Of a stretch of DNA of 38,997 nt, positions 7,347 to 14,877 are shown in pieces. Each line of letters begins with the position of its first letter. The first letter of the stretch is position 1. A program made the position numbers and the translations under genes. A model generated the notes under the pieces. It was not told the DNA's origin and searched no databases. It saw nothing but the letters and a program-made list of their open reading frames with translations. The DNA comes from JAQUGA01 sp038210985 (GTDB lineage Bacteria > Bacteroidota > Bacteroidia > Bacteroidales > WCHB1-69): NCBI GenBank assembly GCA_038210985.1, contig JBBQWB010000018.1:1-38997 (forward strand), given 5' to 3'.

Positions 7347-8510
7347 ATGTCTCCTAAACTCTGGTCACGAAACTTCATCTTTCTTCTAACAGGTAATTTA
7401 TTTGTAAGCATTGCATTTTATTTTCTAATAACTGCACTGCCATTATATTTAGTCGAAAATCTTTCATTTTCTAACGCCGATGCAGGAATTATTTTATCTG
7501 CATATATTTTTACAGCAGTTTTAATACGCCCATTTGCAGGCCCAATGCTTGATATTTACGGACGCAAAACAATTTACCTTATGTCATTGGTATTGTATGC
7601 ATTGCTTTTTTCATTTTATCCATATGTATTGTCTTTATCCGGTTTGGTATTGCTCAGAATATTTCATGGTATTGCATGGGGAGTTTTAACTACGGCAGGT
7701 AACACTATTGTAATGGATATGTTGCCCAACGAAAAAAGAGGCGAAGGGGTTGGATATTATGGTTTAGCTTTTACCATTGCAATGGCTTTTGGTCCATTTT
7801 TAGCTAGCATCATTGTCGAAACAGGAAAGTTTCAACTTCTTTTTATAAGTGCAACAGTATTAGCTTTTACTGGATTGTTTTTAGTGCTTTTTATTCGTTT
7901 TCCGAAGAAAGAAAAAACTTCCACTTTTAATGTTTCAGTTTTTACAGATTTTATAGCACCAGCAACCTTTTCTTTTGCTGCTTTAACGCTATTGGTTATG
8001 TTGCCCTATGGTGCTTTTTTAAATTTTATTACGATATTTTGTTATCAATATGTGAACGGTTTTTCATCCATATTTTTTCTGATGCTAGCAATAGGTTTAA
8101 CGTTTTCCAGAATTTTTATTGGAAAAATTTTCGATAAACAAGGTCCCTTTATTTTGCTTTTAGTTTCTTATTCATTTATAATTCTATCTATTCCTATTTT
8201 GGTTTACCTAAATACTCCATTATTTTTAGGTATATCCGCATTTTTTTTAGGAATAGGTTATGGTATTGCATTTCCAGTAATGCAATTAATGATAAATTCC
8301 TTAATGCCGATTGAAAAGCGTGGAATTGCCAATTCAATATTTTTAACTTCTTTAGATATTGGCATTGTAGGAGGAACAGTTATAATGGGATTTATGTCCG
8401 AACTTATTGGCTTAAAATCTTTATTTGCTTTATTTATTATATTCCCAATTGTTTGTATTATTTATTTTCTAGCCATTTCGAGGGAGAAAACGTCTAAATT
8501 AACAAATTAA
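7347..8510 (+). CDS. MFS transporter (12 membrane segments)
   Basis: 387 residues with about 12 hydrophobic segments in two halves. The loop between segments 2 and 3 carries the MFS signature A as PMLDIYGRK (about residues 67-75), and the second half has a weaker equivalent, RIFIGKIFDKQGP. This is the length of a drug- or sugar-efflux-type MFS protein of the inner membrane. Substrate cannot be inferred. The start ATG follows an AT-rich leader without a Shine-Dalgarno site. The hydrogenase operon begins 256 nt downstream with its own promoter. Confidence 0.88.
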   Translation: MSPKLWSRNFIFLLTGNLFVSIAFYFLITALPLYLVENLSFSNADAGIILSAYIFTAVLIRPFAGPMLDIYGRKTIYLMSLVLYALLFSFYPYVLSLSGLVLLRIFHGIAWGVLTTAGNTIVMDMLPNEKRGEGVGYYGLAFTIAMAFGPFLASIIVETGKFQLLFISATVLAFTGLFLVLFIRFPKKEKTSTFNVSVFTDFIAPATFSFAALTLLVMLPYGAFLNFITIFCYQYVNGFSSIFFLMLAIGLTFSRIFIGKIFDKQGPFILLLVSYSFIILSIPILVYLNTPLFLGISAFFLGIGYGIAFPVMQLMINSLMPIEKRGIANSIFLTSLDIGIVGGTVIMGFMSELIGLKSLFALFIIFPIVCIIYFLAISREKTSKLTN

Positions 8511-8717
8511 TTAATAATTGTCTAACACATGCAACATTAAGCCTATATTAAATATGTTTAACCCTTTCAAATTCAAGATTCTATTTTAGGCTGTTCTCAT
8601 TTAAATCTAATTTAATTAATGAATAGTTAAAGTGCTGATTATTAAGTATTTTATTTAGAACAATAATAAATTGCAAGTGGGTTCAGCTTGTTGTTATTTT
8701 ATTAACAAATAAAATTT

Positions 8718-8725
8718 TACCTTTG
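8718..8725 (+). promoter_or_regulatory. -7 box of the hydrogenase operon
   Basis: TACCTTTG matches TAnnTTTG. The only upstream TTG (8691-8693) is 24 nt away, so the -33 element is poor; a weak -33 would fit a promoter helped by an activator or an alternative sigma factor. Leader to the first ATG is about 35 nt. The remaining gap (8511-8717) shows no convincing gene. Confidence 0.6.
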
Positions 8726-8766
8726 CAAAGTAGTTTTATAATAGATAAAAAAAATTTTTTAATTAT

Positions 8767-9111
8767 ATGAAAATCAGCGAGTTGATAGATGTAGTAAAAG
8801 GTGAACTGATTTGTGGCGAAAACAAACTAGATCATGATGTAAATATTGCTTTTGCATCCGATTTAATGAGTGATGTGTTAACCGTGAAAATTGATAATGT
8901 ATTGTTGATTACGGGGCTATCTAATATTCAAACTTTACGAACTGCCGAAATGTCGAATATAACATGTATAATTTTTGTTCGCAATAAAAAAGTGAATGAG
9001 TGCATGTTTGAATTGGCAAACGAAAATAATATGATATTGATTTCCAGTCCCTTTTCAATGTTTAAAACTTCTGGGTTATTATATAGCCTTGGTGTAAATC
9101 CTATTTATTAG
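8767..9111 (+). CDS. DRTGG-domain protein, first of two in the hydrogenase operon
   Basis: 114 residues, essentially one DRTGG domain: a short N-terminal strand-helix, the SDLMSDVL segment (about 31-38), an LLITGLSNIQTLRTAEM segment and a C-terminal CIIFVRNKK / ISSPFSMFKTSGLLY part. Related stand-alone DRTGG proteins recur in clostridial hydrogenase clusters, and the domain also occurs beside CBS domains in pyrophosphatases, which suggests ligand or nucleotide binding. No kinase or phosphatase motif is present. It opens the operon and ends 3 nt before the ATPase gene. Its role is probably regulatory (inference). Confidence 0.85.
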   Translation: MKISELIDVVKGELICGENKLDHDVNIAFASDLMSDVLTVKIDNVLLITGLSNIQTLRTAEMSNITCIIFVRNKKVNECMFELANENNMILISSPFSMFKTSGLLYSLGVNPIY

Positions 9112-9114
9112 CAT

Positions 9115-9549
9115 ATGATGGATTTTAGTTTCAATATTGAAGGTGGTGATTTCTCAAATGCAGGAGCAATTTCGAGTATAGTTAAAAAAACTTTAAAGCA
9201 ATTGAATGTAGATGGGATTATCATAAAACGAACAGTTGTTGCTCTTTACGAAGCTGAAGTTAACGTTGTTGCTCATGCTCATTCAGGGGTTGCAATTATC
9301 CATATTTTAAACGAATGTATAAAAATTAGAATAGAAGATAAAGGACCTGGCATACCCGACATTAAATTAGCAATGCAAGCTGGCTATTCAACTGCATCAC
9401 CAGCAGTTCAAGAAATGGGATTTGGAGCAGGCATGGGATTGCCAAATATTAAAAGCAATACCGATGAATTTGAAATTAGCAGTGAAGTTGGTAAAGGAAC
9501 AGTTTTAGAGTTTATTAATTATTTTGATACAAATCATCATGATGGATAA
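9115..9549 (+). CDS. RsbW/SpoIIAB-like GHKL ATPase
   Basis: 144 residues, a bare HATPase_c fold without a dimerisation or sensor domain. N box EAEVNVVAHA (E46, N50), G1 box EDKGPGIPD (D75), G2 box MGFGAGMGLPNI (101-112). This is the architecture of anti-sigma-factor serine kinases such as RsbW and SpoIIAB. No anti-anti-sigma (STAS) gene is in the window, so the partner is unknown; the DRTGG proteins or the sensor hydrogenase are candidates (inference). The start can be either of two adjacent ATGs (9115, 9118). Its end overlaps the start of the sensor-hydrogenase gene by 11 nt, implying translational coupling. Confidence 0.85.
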   Translation: MMDFSFNIEGGDFSNAGAISSIVKKTLKQLNVDGIIIKRTVVALYEAEVNVVAHAHSGVAIIHILNECIKIRIEDKGPGIPDIKLAMQAGYSTASPAVQEMGFGAGMGLPNIKSNTDEFEISSEVGKGTVLEFINYFDTNHHDG

Positions 9550-10927
9550 TCAAACTTTTTATCACGCATTAAAGTTTAGAGAGGATATTTGTATAGGGTG
9601 TTCACACTGTATGACTGCCTGTCCTACGGAAGCTATTCGCGTAAAAAATGGGAAAGCTAAATTAATTGATAATCGTTGTGTAGATTGTGGCGAGTGCTAC
9701 AGAGTTTGTCCTGTTGGTGCTATTATTGTCGAACAAGATGATATTGAATCCATAAATAAATTTGTTCATCGTATAGCATTGGTGCCTGCAATATTTAGCG
9801 GACAGTTCCCCGACAACATTACGCGAGATGAGATTTTTAATTCAATATACGAGCTAGGTTTTACCGAGGTTTATGAAGTTGAACACAGTGTTGATTTTAT
9901 AATTGACCAATATACAAAATATTTTGAAAAAACTAATGCAAAGCCATTAATTTCTACTTTTTGTCCTTCGGTAGTGCGCTTAATTCAGGTAAAGTTTCCT
10001 ACTTTAATCCCACATTTAATGCTTTTAAAAGTGCCATTGGATTACACCGCTCTTCATGCTCGAAAAACCTTGACAGATTCGGGCGTTAATCCCGAAGATA
10101 TTGGCGTATTTTATATTACTCCTTGTGCTGCAAAAATAGTTGCAATAAAAAGTCCTCTAGGGGAAGATAAATCGGTCATTGATGGTGCAATTAATATGAA
10201 TTATTTATACAATAAATCATTAAAATGCATCAAAAATGGATTATCCTCAAACCATAGTCAAAAACATAAAGCTTTAAACAAAGAATCAATAGTTTGGAGC
10301 TTAACTAATGGAGAAGCCGATAGTTTCAAGTCGTCCAGAGCTTTGGCTATTGATGAAATATCAAATGTGATTGAGTTTTTAGAAAAAGTTGAAAACGATG
10401 AAATGAAAGGTGTTGATTTTTTGGAGCTTAGGGCTTGCGACGAAAGCTGTGCAGGTGGTATTTTGTGCCCTTCAAATCGTTTTTTAACTGTCGAAAAATT
10501 ACGAAAAAGAGCTGTTTATTGTAGCGAGGTAAAATCGACATCTAAAACAGAACAAAAATCAAATATTTCTTTCAACCAAAAATTTTTGCAAGATAATTTG
10601 AGTATTTCTCCAATTGAAGCAAGATCTATAATGAAATTGGATGACAATATCCCAGAAGCTATGAGTAAGCTTAAACGCATGTTCGACATTAACAGAATGT
10701 TGCCACAAGTGGATTGTGGAATATGTGGAAATCCATCTTGCCAATCTTTTGCCGAAGATATTGTTCAAAGTAAAGCAAATATTAAACAATGTGTGTTTGT
10801 TCAAAAAATTTTAGAACAAAACGAAAAGCTAGATATTCAGGAATCCGTTGATATCATGAGAGATATTTGGGGTTTTAATAAGTTAGACCGAAATAGTTTG
10901 CGGGATGAATTAAATGATGTAGTATAA
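9539..10927 (+). CDS. sensor-like [FeFe]-hydrogenase subunit with a C-terminal [4Fe-4S] domain
   Basis: 462 residues from ATG 9539. (1) Two N-terminal [4Fe-4S] motifs: C18, C21, C24, C28 and C47, C50, C53, C57. (2) A hydrogenase H-cluster domain: L1 is STFCPSVV (C142), L2 is ITPCAAKI (C196, K199), L3 is RACDESCAGGILC (C300, C304). The four H-cluster cysteines are kept, but the proton-relay cysteine of TSCCP is phenylalanine (F141), and the MACPGGC glycine pattern is altered. (3) A C-terminal CGICGNPSC...C motif (C393, C396, C401, C418) like the PF04060 [4Fe-4S] domain. These changes fit a low-activity H2 or redox sensor of the kind found beside bifurcating hydrogenases in clostridia. It lacks the PAS domain of HydS next to histidine kinases. 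A longer frame from TTG 9524 is unlikely. Confidence 0.88.
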   Translation: MMDNQTFYHALKFREDICIGCSHCMTACPTEAIRVKNGKAKLIDNRCVDCGECYRVCPVGAIIVEQDDIESINKFVHRIALVPAIFSGQFPDNITRDEIFNSIYELGFTEVYEVEHSVDFIIDQYTKYFEKTNAKPLISTFCPSVVRLIQVKFPTLIPHLMLLKVPLDYTALHARKTLTDSGVNPEDIGVFYITPCAAKIVAIKSPLGEDKSVIDGAINMNYLYNKSLKCIKNGLSSNHSQKHKALNKESIVWSLTNGEADSFKSSRALAIDEISNVIEFLEKVENDEMKGVDFLELRACDESCAGGILCPSNRFLTVEKLRKRAVYCSEVKSTSKTEQKSNISFNQKFLQDNLSISPIEARSIMKLDDNIPEAMSKLKRMFDINRMLPQVDCGICGNPSCQSFAEDIVQSKANIKQCVFVQKILEQNEKLDIQESVDIMRDIWGFNKLDRNSLRDELNDVV

Positions 10928-10943
10928 TTAAAATACGGATAAT

Positions 10944-11276
10944 ATGATAGTTAAAGATTTAATTGAGAAATTAAATTTATCACTAATAAGTGGTAATACA
11001 GGACTTCAAAATGAAGTTTTAAGCGGATATACCTCCGATTTACTTAGCGATGTAATGGGTAATATTTCTTCGGGAGCAGTTTGGATCACTTTACAATCTC
11101 ATAAAAATATAATGGCAGTAGCATCGCTAAAAGATGTTTCAGCAATTATTATTGTAAACGGGTTCAAGCCCGAGACAGATACTATTGAGCAAAGCAACAA
11201 TGAAAATATTCCTATTTTATTAACTAATAAAACAGCTTTCGAGATAAGTGGAGAGTTGTTCTCATTGTTAAAATAA
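10944..11276 (+). CDS. DRTGG-domain protein, second copy
   Basis: 110 residues, paralogous to the protein at 8767-9111: same length, same YTSDLLSDVMG segment (about 33-43), and the same order of strands through SAIIIVNGFKP to FEISGELFSLL. The two copies bracket the ATPase and sensor hydrogenase. It lies 16 nt after the sensor gene and 5 nt before the PHP gene. Two diverged copies in one operon suggest a heterodimer or two ligands (inference). Confidence 0.83.
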   Translation: MIVKDLIEKLNLSLISGNTGLQNEVLSGYTSDLLSDVMGNISSGAVWITLQSHKNIMAVASLKDVSAIIIVNGFKPETDTIEQSNNENIPILLTNKTAFEISGELFSLLK

Positions 11277-11281
11277 TAATT

Positions 11282-12022
11282 ATGAATTCGTATAAAGCCG
11301 ATATTCATATTCACACTTTGCTTTCGCCATGCGGTAGCTTGGATATGAGCCCACGAGCAATCGTGGCTAAGGCTTTAAATATGAATTTGCAAATTATTGG
11401 AATAACCGATCATAACACCACCCTTCAATCGGGGTTGGTGCAAAAAATTGCTTCTCAATATGGTATTTTTGTATTGCGTGGAGCGGAGGTTACAACTCGT
11501 GAAGAGGTTCATTGCTTGTGTTTTTTACCCAATGATGAGTCCTTATCAATATTTCAGGAATATTTGAATACACACTTGCCGTTTATTCAAAATAATCCCG
11601 ATTATTTTGGGTATCAAGTTTTGGTAGATGAAAATGAAGATATTATTTATCAAGAGGAAAAACTGCTGATTAATGCAATTAATCAGTCGATTGAATATGT
11701 TGAAAAGTTTGTTCACCAATTAAATGGAATTTTTATTCCTGCTCATATTGATAAAACAAAAAACAGCATTTACAGTCAACTTGGTTTTTTTCCACCCGAT
11801 CTTAAAGTGGATGCAGTTGAAATTAGTTATCATGGAATGAAATCTGATTTTTTGGCAAAACATAAAGAATTGTCTAATTACTCCGTAACTTCAAGTTCGG
11901 ATGCACATTTTTTAGAGGATATTGGTAAAATTTCTAGTACATTTAATATGGAAGAATTGACTTTTGACGAGGTTAAAATGGCTTTGAATTCTGAAAATAA
12001 ACGATTTGTGTGTGTTAATTAG
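11282..12022 (+). CDS. PHP-domain metal-dependent phosphoesterase
   Basis: 246 residues. PHP metal-site motifs in order: DIHIHT (H9, H11), TDHN (D43, H44), GAEVTT (E69), H77, PAHID (H155) and SSSDAH (D207, H209). All three metal positions look occupied, so hydrolase activity is expected; the family includes nucleotide and oligonucleotide phosphatases. In this setting it could cleave a signal or remove phosphate set by the ATPases (inference). The N-terminal ADIHIHTLLSPCG is characteristic of the subgroup found in hydrogenase clusters. It sits between the second DRTGG gene and the second ATPase. Confidence 0.87.
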   Translation: MNSYKADIHIHTLLSPCGSLDMSPRAIVAKALNMNLQIIGITDHNTTLQSGLVQKIASQYGIFVLRGAEVTTREEVHCLCFLPNDESLSIFQEYLNTHLPFIQNNPDYFGYQVLVDENEDIIYQEEKLLINAINQSIEYVEKFVHQLNGIFIPAHIDKTKNSIYSQLGFFPPDLKVDAVEISYHGMKSDFLAKHKELSNYSVTSSSDAHFLEDIGKISSTFNMEELTFDEVKMALNSENKRFVCVN

Positions 12023-12079
12023 ATTAATAATAAATTTGTAGTTTTAGTAATAGAAATTAAAAAAATAAGCAACTTTGCA

Positions 12080-12631
12080 ATGAAAGATTTATCGTTACAT
12101 ATCATCGACATTTTTCAAAATTCAGTTAGTGCTAAAGCAACTAAAATTGAGTTGACAATTGTGGAAGATTTAATGAGTGATATTTTAATTATTACTATTA
12201 CTGATAATGGAATTGGAATGAGCGAAGAGATGCGAAATAATGTTACCGACCCTTTCTTTACTACACGTACAACGCGTAAAGTTGGCTTGGGTATTCCTTT
12301 GTTAAAGCAAAGTGCCGAGGTTTGTAATGGGTATATGCAAATTTATTCCGTTTTAGGAGAAGGAACCAAAATTAAAGTCCAATTTCAACATTCGCATTTA
12401 GACAGAAAACCATTTGGCGACTTAGCTTCAGCTGTAATGTTAACAGCAAGTTCGTATCCAAATATCCATTTTGTGTATAAGCACTCTGTAAATGAAAAAG
12501 ATTATTGCTTTGATACGGATGAGGTTAATGCTATTTTAGATGGAATTTCTATCCAAAATCCTGAAATAGTACTTATGCTTAAGGATATGATTCAAAGTAA
12601 CTTAGAAGAAATAAAAACAGAAACAATATAA
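12080..12631 (+). CDS. histidine-kinase-like GHKL ATPase without sensor or HisKA domain
   Basis: 183 residues. N box DIFQNSVSA (N14), G1 TDNGIGM (D42), F box DPFFTT (57-62), G2 VGLGIPLLKQSA (68-79). The ATP lid is that of sensor histidine kinases rather than RsbW, so the operon carries two different ATPase types. There is no phospho-accepting histidine region or PAS, so it must act with a partner or phosphorylate a protein directly. Residues about 110-183 form a separate helical tail. The 57-nt gap before it is the longest inside the operon and includes TTTG just before the ATG, but no full promoter match. Confidence 0.84.
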   Translation: MKDLSLHIIDIFQNSVSAKATKIELTIVEDLMSDILIITITDNGIGMSEEMRNNVTDPFFTTRTTRKVGLGIPLLKQSAEVCNGYMQIYSVLGEGTKIKVQFQHSHLDRKPFGDLASAVMLTASSYPNIHFVYKHSVNEKDYCFDTDEVNAILDGISIQNPEIVLMLKDMIQSNLEEIKTETI

Positions 12632-12650
12632 TAAATAAAGAGTTGTAATT

Positions 12651-13049
12651 ATGGAAAAAATTAAATCGCTGGCTGATTTAAAGAAAAAACAGGAAGCTTT
12701 AAAAACCAAAATGAATTTGAGAGAGCAGGCAAATGATCCTGAATCTCATATTCAAGTAAAAGTATCCATGTCCACTTGTGGAATTGCTTCAGGTGCAAAA
12801 AACACAATGGAAGCATTTATGGAAGAATTTTCGCGTCGTAAGATTGATGCAATTGTAACACAAACTGGATGCATGGGTTATTGTTATGCAGAACCTACTG
12901 TTGAAATTCAAAAACCTGGCGAAAGTCCAATTATTTTTGGATATGTGAACGAAGAAAAAGCTATCGAAATCGTTCAGAAATTCATAATGAATGGTGAGTT
13001 AGTGGACGGGATAATCCCAGTTAATTATCAAAAAATAGATAACAAATAA
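12651..13049 (+). CDS. thioredoxin-like (2Fe-2S) ferredoxin-domain protein
   Basis: 132 residues. The core (about 35-115) resembles the N-terminal thioredoxin-like ferredoxin domain of HydB. Visible cysteines are STCGIASGA and QTGCMGYC, that is C-x(n)-C-x3-C. The second cysteine of the normal C-x4-C pair is replaced by glycine, which also seems usual for this small family in hydrogenase operons. It may hold a cluster with another ligand, or none. It is likely an accessory electron-transfer or assembly subunit of HydABC. 15 nt before hydB; it has no Shine-Dalgarno site, unlike the next three genes. Confidence 0.82.
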   Translation: MEKIKSLADLKKKQEALKTKMNLREQANDPESHIQVKVSMSTCGIASGAKNTMEAFMEEFSRRKIDAIVTQTGCMGYCYAEPTVEIQKPGESPIIFGYVNEEKAIEIVQKFIMNGELVDGIIPVNYQKIDNK

Positions 13050-13050
13050 A

Positions 13051-13057
13051 AAGGAGG
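13051..13057 (+). promoter_or_regulatory. strong Shine-Dalgarno site of hydB
   Basis: AAGGAGG, 7 nt before the ATG at 13065. Such perfect sites are uncommon in Bacteroidetes, and the six upstream operon genes have none. Confidence 0.85.
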
Positions 13058-13064
13058 CTGCCGA

Positions 13065-14858
13065 ATGACAAAGTACAAATATCACATCTTGATATGCGGA
13101 GGAACGGGATGTCGAGCATCAGAATCGGATAAAATATTGATTCAATTTAATGCAATTCTACAAGAAAAAGGATTAGATGATGACATCCAAGTAATACAAA
13201 CGGGTTGTTTTGGGTTTTGCGAAAAAGGACCCATCGTTAAAATTATACCCGACAATACTTTTTACACTCAAGTAAAAGTTAGCGACTGTTTAGAAATAGT
13301 TGAAGAACATATTATTAAAGGTAGAAAAGTAACACGATTATTATTCGAAAATCCTCAAACTAAAGAGCCTGTTTCGGATTCAAAACACATGGGCTTTTAT
13401 CAAAAACAATTACGAATAGCATTGCGTAATTGTGGGTTTATCGATCCTGAAAATGTGGATGAATACATCGCTAATGATGGTTATGCTGCATTAGGAAATG
13501 TTTTGGAAGAAAATAATCCAATGGCAGTAATTCAAGTAATTAAAAAATCAGGACTTCGTGGTCGTGGAGGCGGTGGTTTTCCAACTGGTTTAAAATGGGA
13601 AATTGCAGCTAAAAATCATGCCGATCAAAAATACGTGGTTTGCAATGCCGATGAAGGTGATCCAGGTGCATTCATGGACCGTTCAATTTTAGAAGGTGAC
13701 CCACATTCGGTTATTGAAGCAATGGCAATTAATGGTTTTGCTATTGGTGCCACCAAAGGTTTAGTTTATATCCGTGCCGAATATCCATTGGCTATTACAC
13801 GCTTAAAAATTGCTATTGAGCAAGCTCGCGAAATTGGATTGTTAGGTGAAAACATTATGGGTTCTGGTTTTTCGTTCGACATCGAATTAAGATACGGTGC
13901 AGGTGCTTTTGTTTGCGGTGAAGAAACAGCATTGATTCATTCAATGGAAGGGCTTCGTGGCGAGCCAACTTTTAAACCTCCATTTCCTGCCGAATCGGGT
14001 TTTAGAGGTAAACCTACCAATGTAAATAATGTTGAAACGTATGCTAATATCCCAGTAATTATTAATAAAGGATGGGAATGGTTTTCTAAAATTGGCACCG
14101 AAAAATCAAAAGGAACTAAAGTATTTGCTTTAGCTGGAAAAGTTAACAACGTTGGCTTAATTGAAGTTCCAATGGGAATAACTCTTCGCGAAATTGTTTT
14201 TGAAATTGGTGGCGGAATTAGAGACGGTAAAAAGTTTAAAGCAGTCCAAACTGGAGGTCCTTCAGGTGGTTGTTTAACCGAAAATCATTTGGATACACCC
14301 ATCGATTATGACAATTTAATTGCTTCTGGTTCAATGATGGGATCGGGCGGTATGATTGTAATGGACGAAGATGACTGTATGGTAGCTATTGCTAAATTCT
14401 ATTTGGAATTTACAGTGGAAGAATCGTGTGGTAAATGTACACCATGTAGAATTGGGAACAAACGTCTTCATGAAATTTTGGAGAAAATTACCAAAGGAAA
14501 CGGTACACATGATGATTTAGATAATTTAAAAAATCTAAGTAATGTTATCAAAGATACAGCATTATGTGGATTAGGCCAAACATCACCAAACCCAGTTTTG
14601 TCAACTATTAGTAATTTTTGGGACGAGTATATATCACATGTTGACGATAAAACATGTCCTGCTGGCGTTTGTCGCGATTTAATGAAGTACGAAATCATAC
14701 CCGAAAATTGTGTTGGCTGTACAGCTTGTGCTCGTAATTGCCCTGTTAATGCAATTGAAGGTGAACGCAAACAAGTTCATTTTATCCGTCAGGACATCTG
14801 TATCAAGTGTGGAGCTTGTTACGAAAAATGTAAGTTTAATGCAATTTTTATTAAATAA
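13065..14858 (+). CDS. hydB: bifurcating [FeFe]-hydrogenase beta subunit (NuoF-like)
   Basis: 597 residues, the usual HydB layout. N-terminal thioredoxin-like [2Fe-2S] domain (C11, C16, C48, C52). NuoF core with the FMN/NADH loop GLRGRGGGGFP (163-173), NADEGDPGAF (194-203) and GAGAFVCGEETAL (278-290). SLBB segment near QTGGPSGGC. [4Fe-4S] site ESCGKCTPCR (C455, C458, C461) with C501. C-terminal two-cluster ferredoxin (C549, C552, C555, C559; C579, C582, C585, C589). An additional CPAGVC pair (C531, C536) lies between these. It binds FMN, reacts with NAD(H) and is the site of electron bifurcation in the HydABC complex (established for Thermotoga and Acetobacterium). Stop to hydA start is 19 nt. 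Confidence 0.95.
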   Translation: MTKYKYHILICGGTGCRASESDKILIQFNAILQEKGLDDDIQVIQTGCFGFCEKGPIVKIIPDNTFYTQVKVSDCLEIVEEHIIKGRKVTRLLFENPQTKEPVSDSKHMGFYQKQLRIALRNCGFIDPENVDEYIANDGYAALGNVLEENNPMAVIQVIKKSGLRGRGGGGFPTGLKWEIAAKNHADQKYVVCNADEGDPGAFMDRSILEGDPHSVIEAMAINGFAIGATKGLVYIRAEYPLAITRLKIAIEQAREIGLLGENIMGSGFSFDIELRYGAGAFVCGEETALIHSMEGLRGEPTFKPPFPAESGFRGKPTNVNNVETYANIPVIINKGWEWFSKIGTEKSKGTKVFALAGKVNNVGLIEVPMGITLREIVFEIGGGIRDGKKFKAVQTGGPSGGCLTENHLDTPIDYDNLIASGSMMGSGGMIVMDEDDCMVAIAKFYLEFTVEESCGKCTPCRIGNKRLHEILEKITKGNGTHDDLDNLKNLSNVIKDTALCGLGQTSPNPVLSTISNFWDEYISHVDDKTCPAGVCRDLMKYEIIPENCVGCTACARNCPVNAIEGERKQVHFIRQDICIKCGACYEKCKFNAIFIK

Positions 14859-14861
14859 AAT

Positions 14862-14867
14862 AAGGAG
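14862..14867 (+). promoter_or_regulatory. Shine-Dalgarno site of hydA
   Basis: AAGGAG, 10 nt before the ATG at 14878. Confidence 0.78.
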
Positions 14868-14877
14868 TATATAATAT

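Noticed and set aside
8541..8595. AGCCTA/TAGGCT inverted repeat as an operator of the hydrogenase operon
   Set aside because: Only 6 bp with a loop of more than 40 nt in AT-rich sequence; likely chance.
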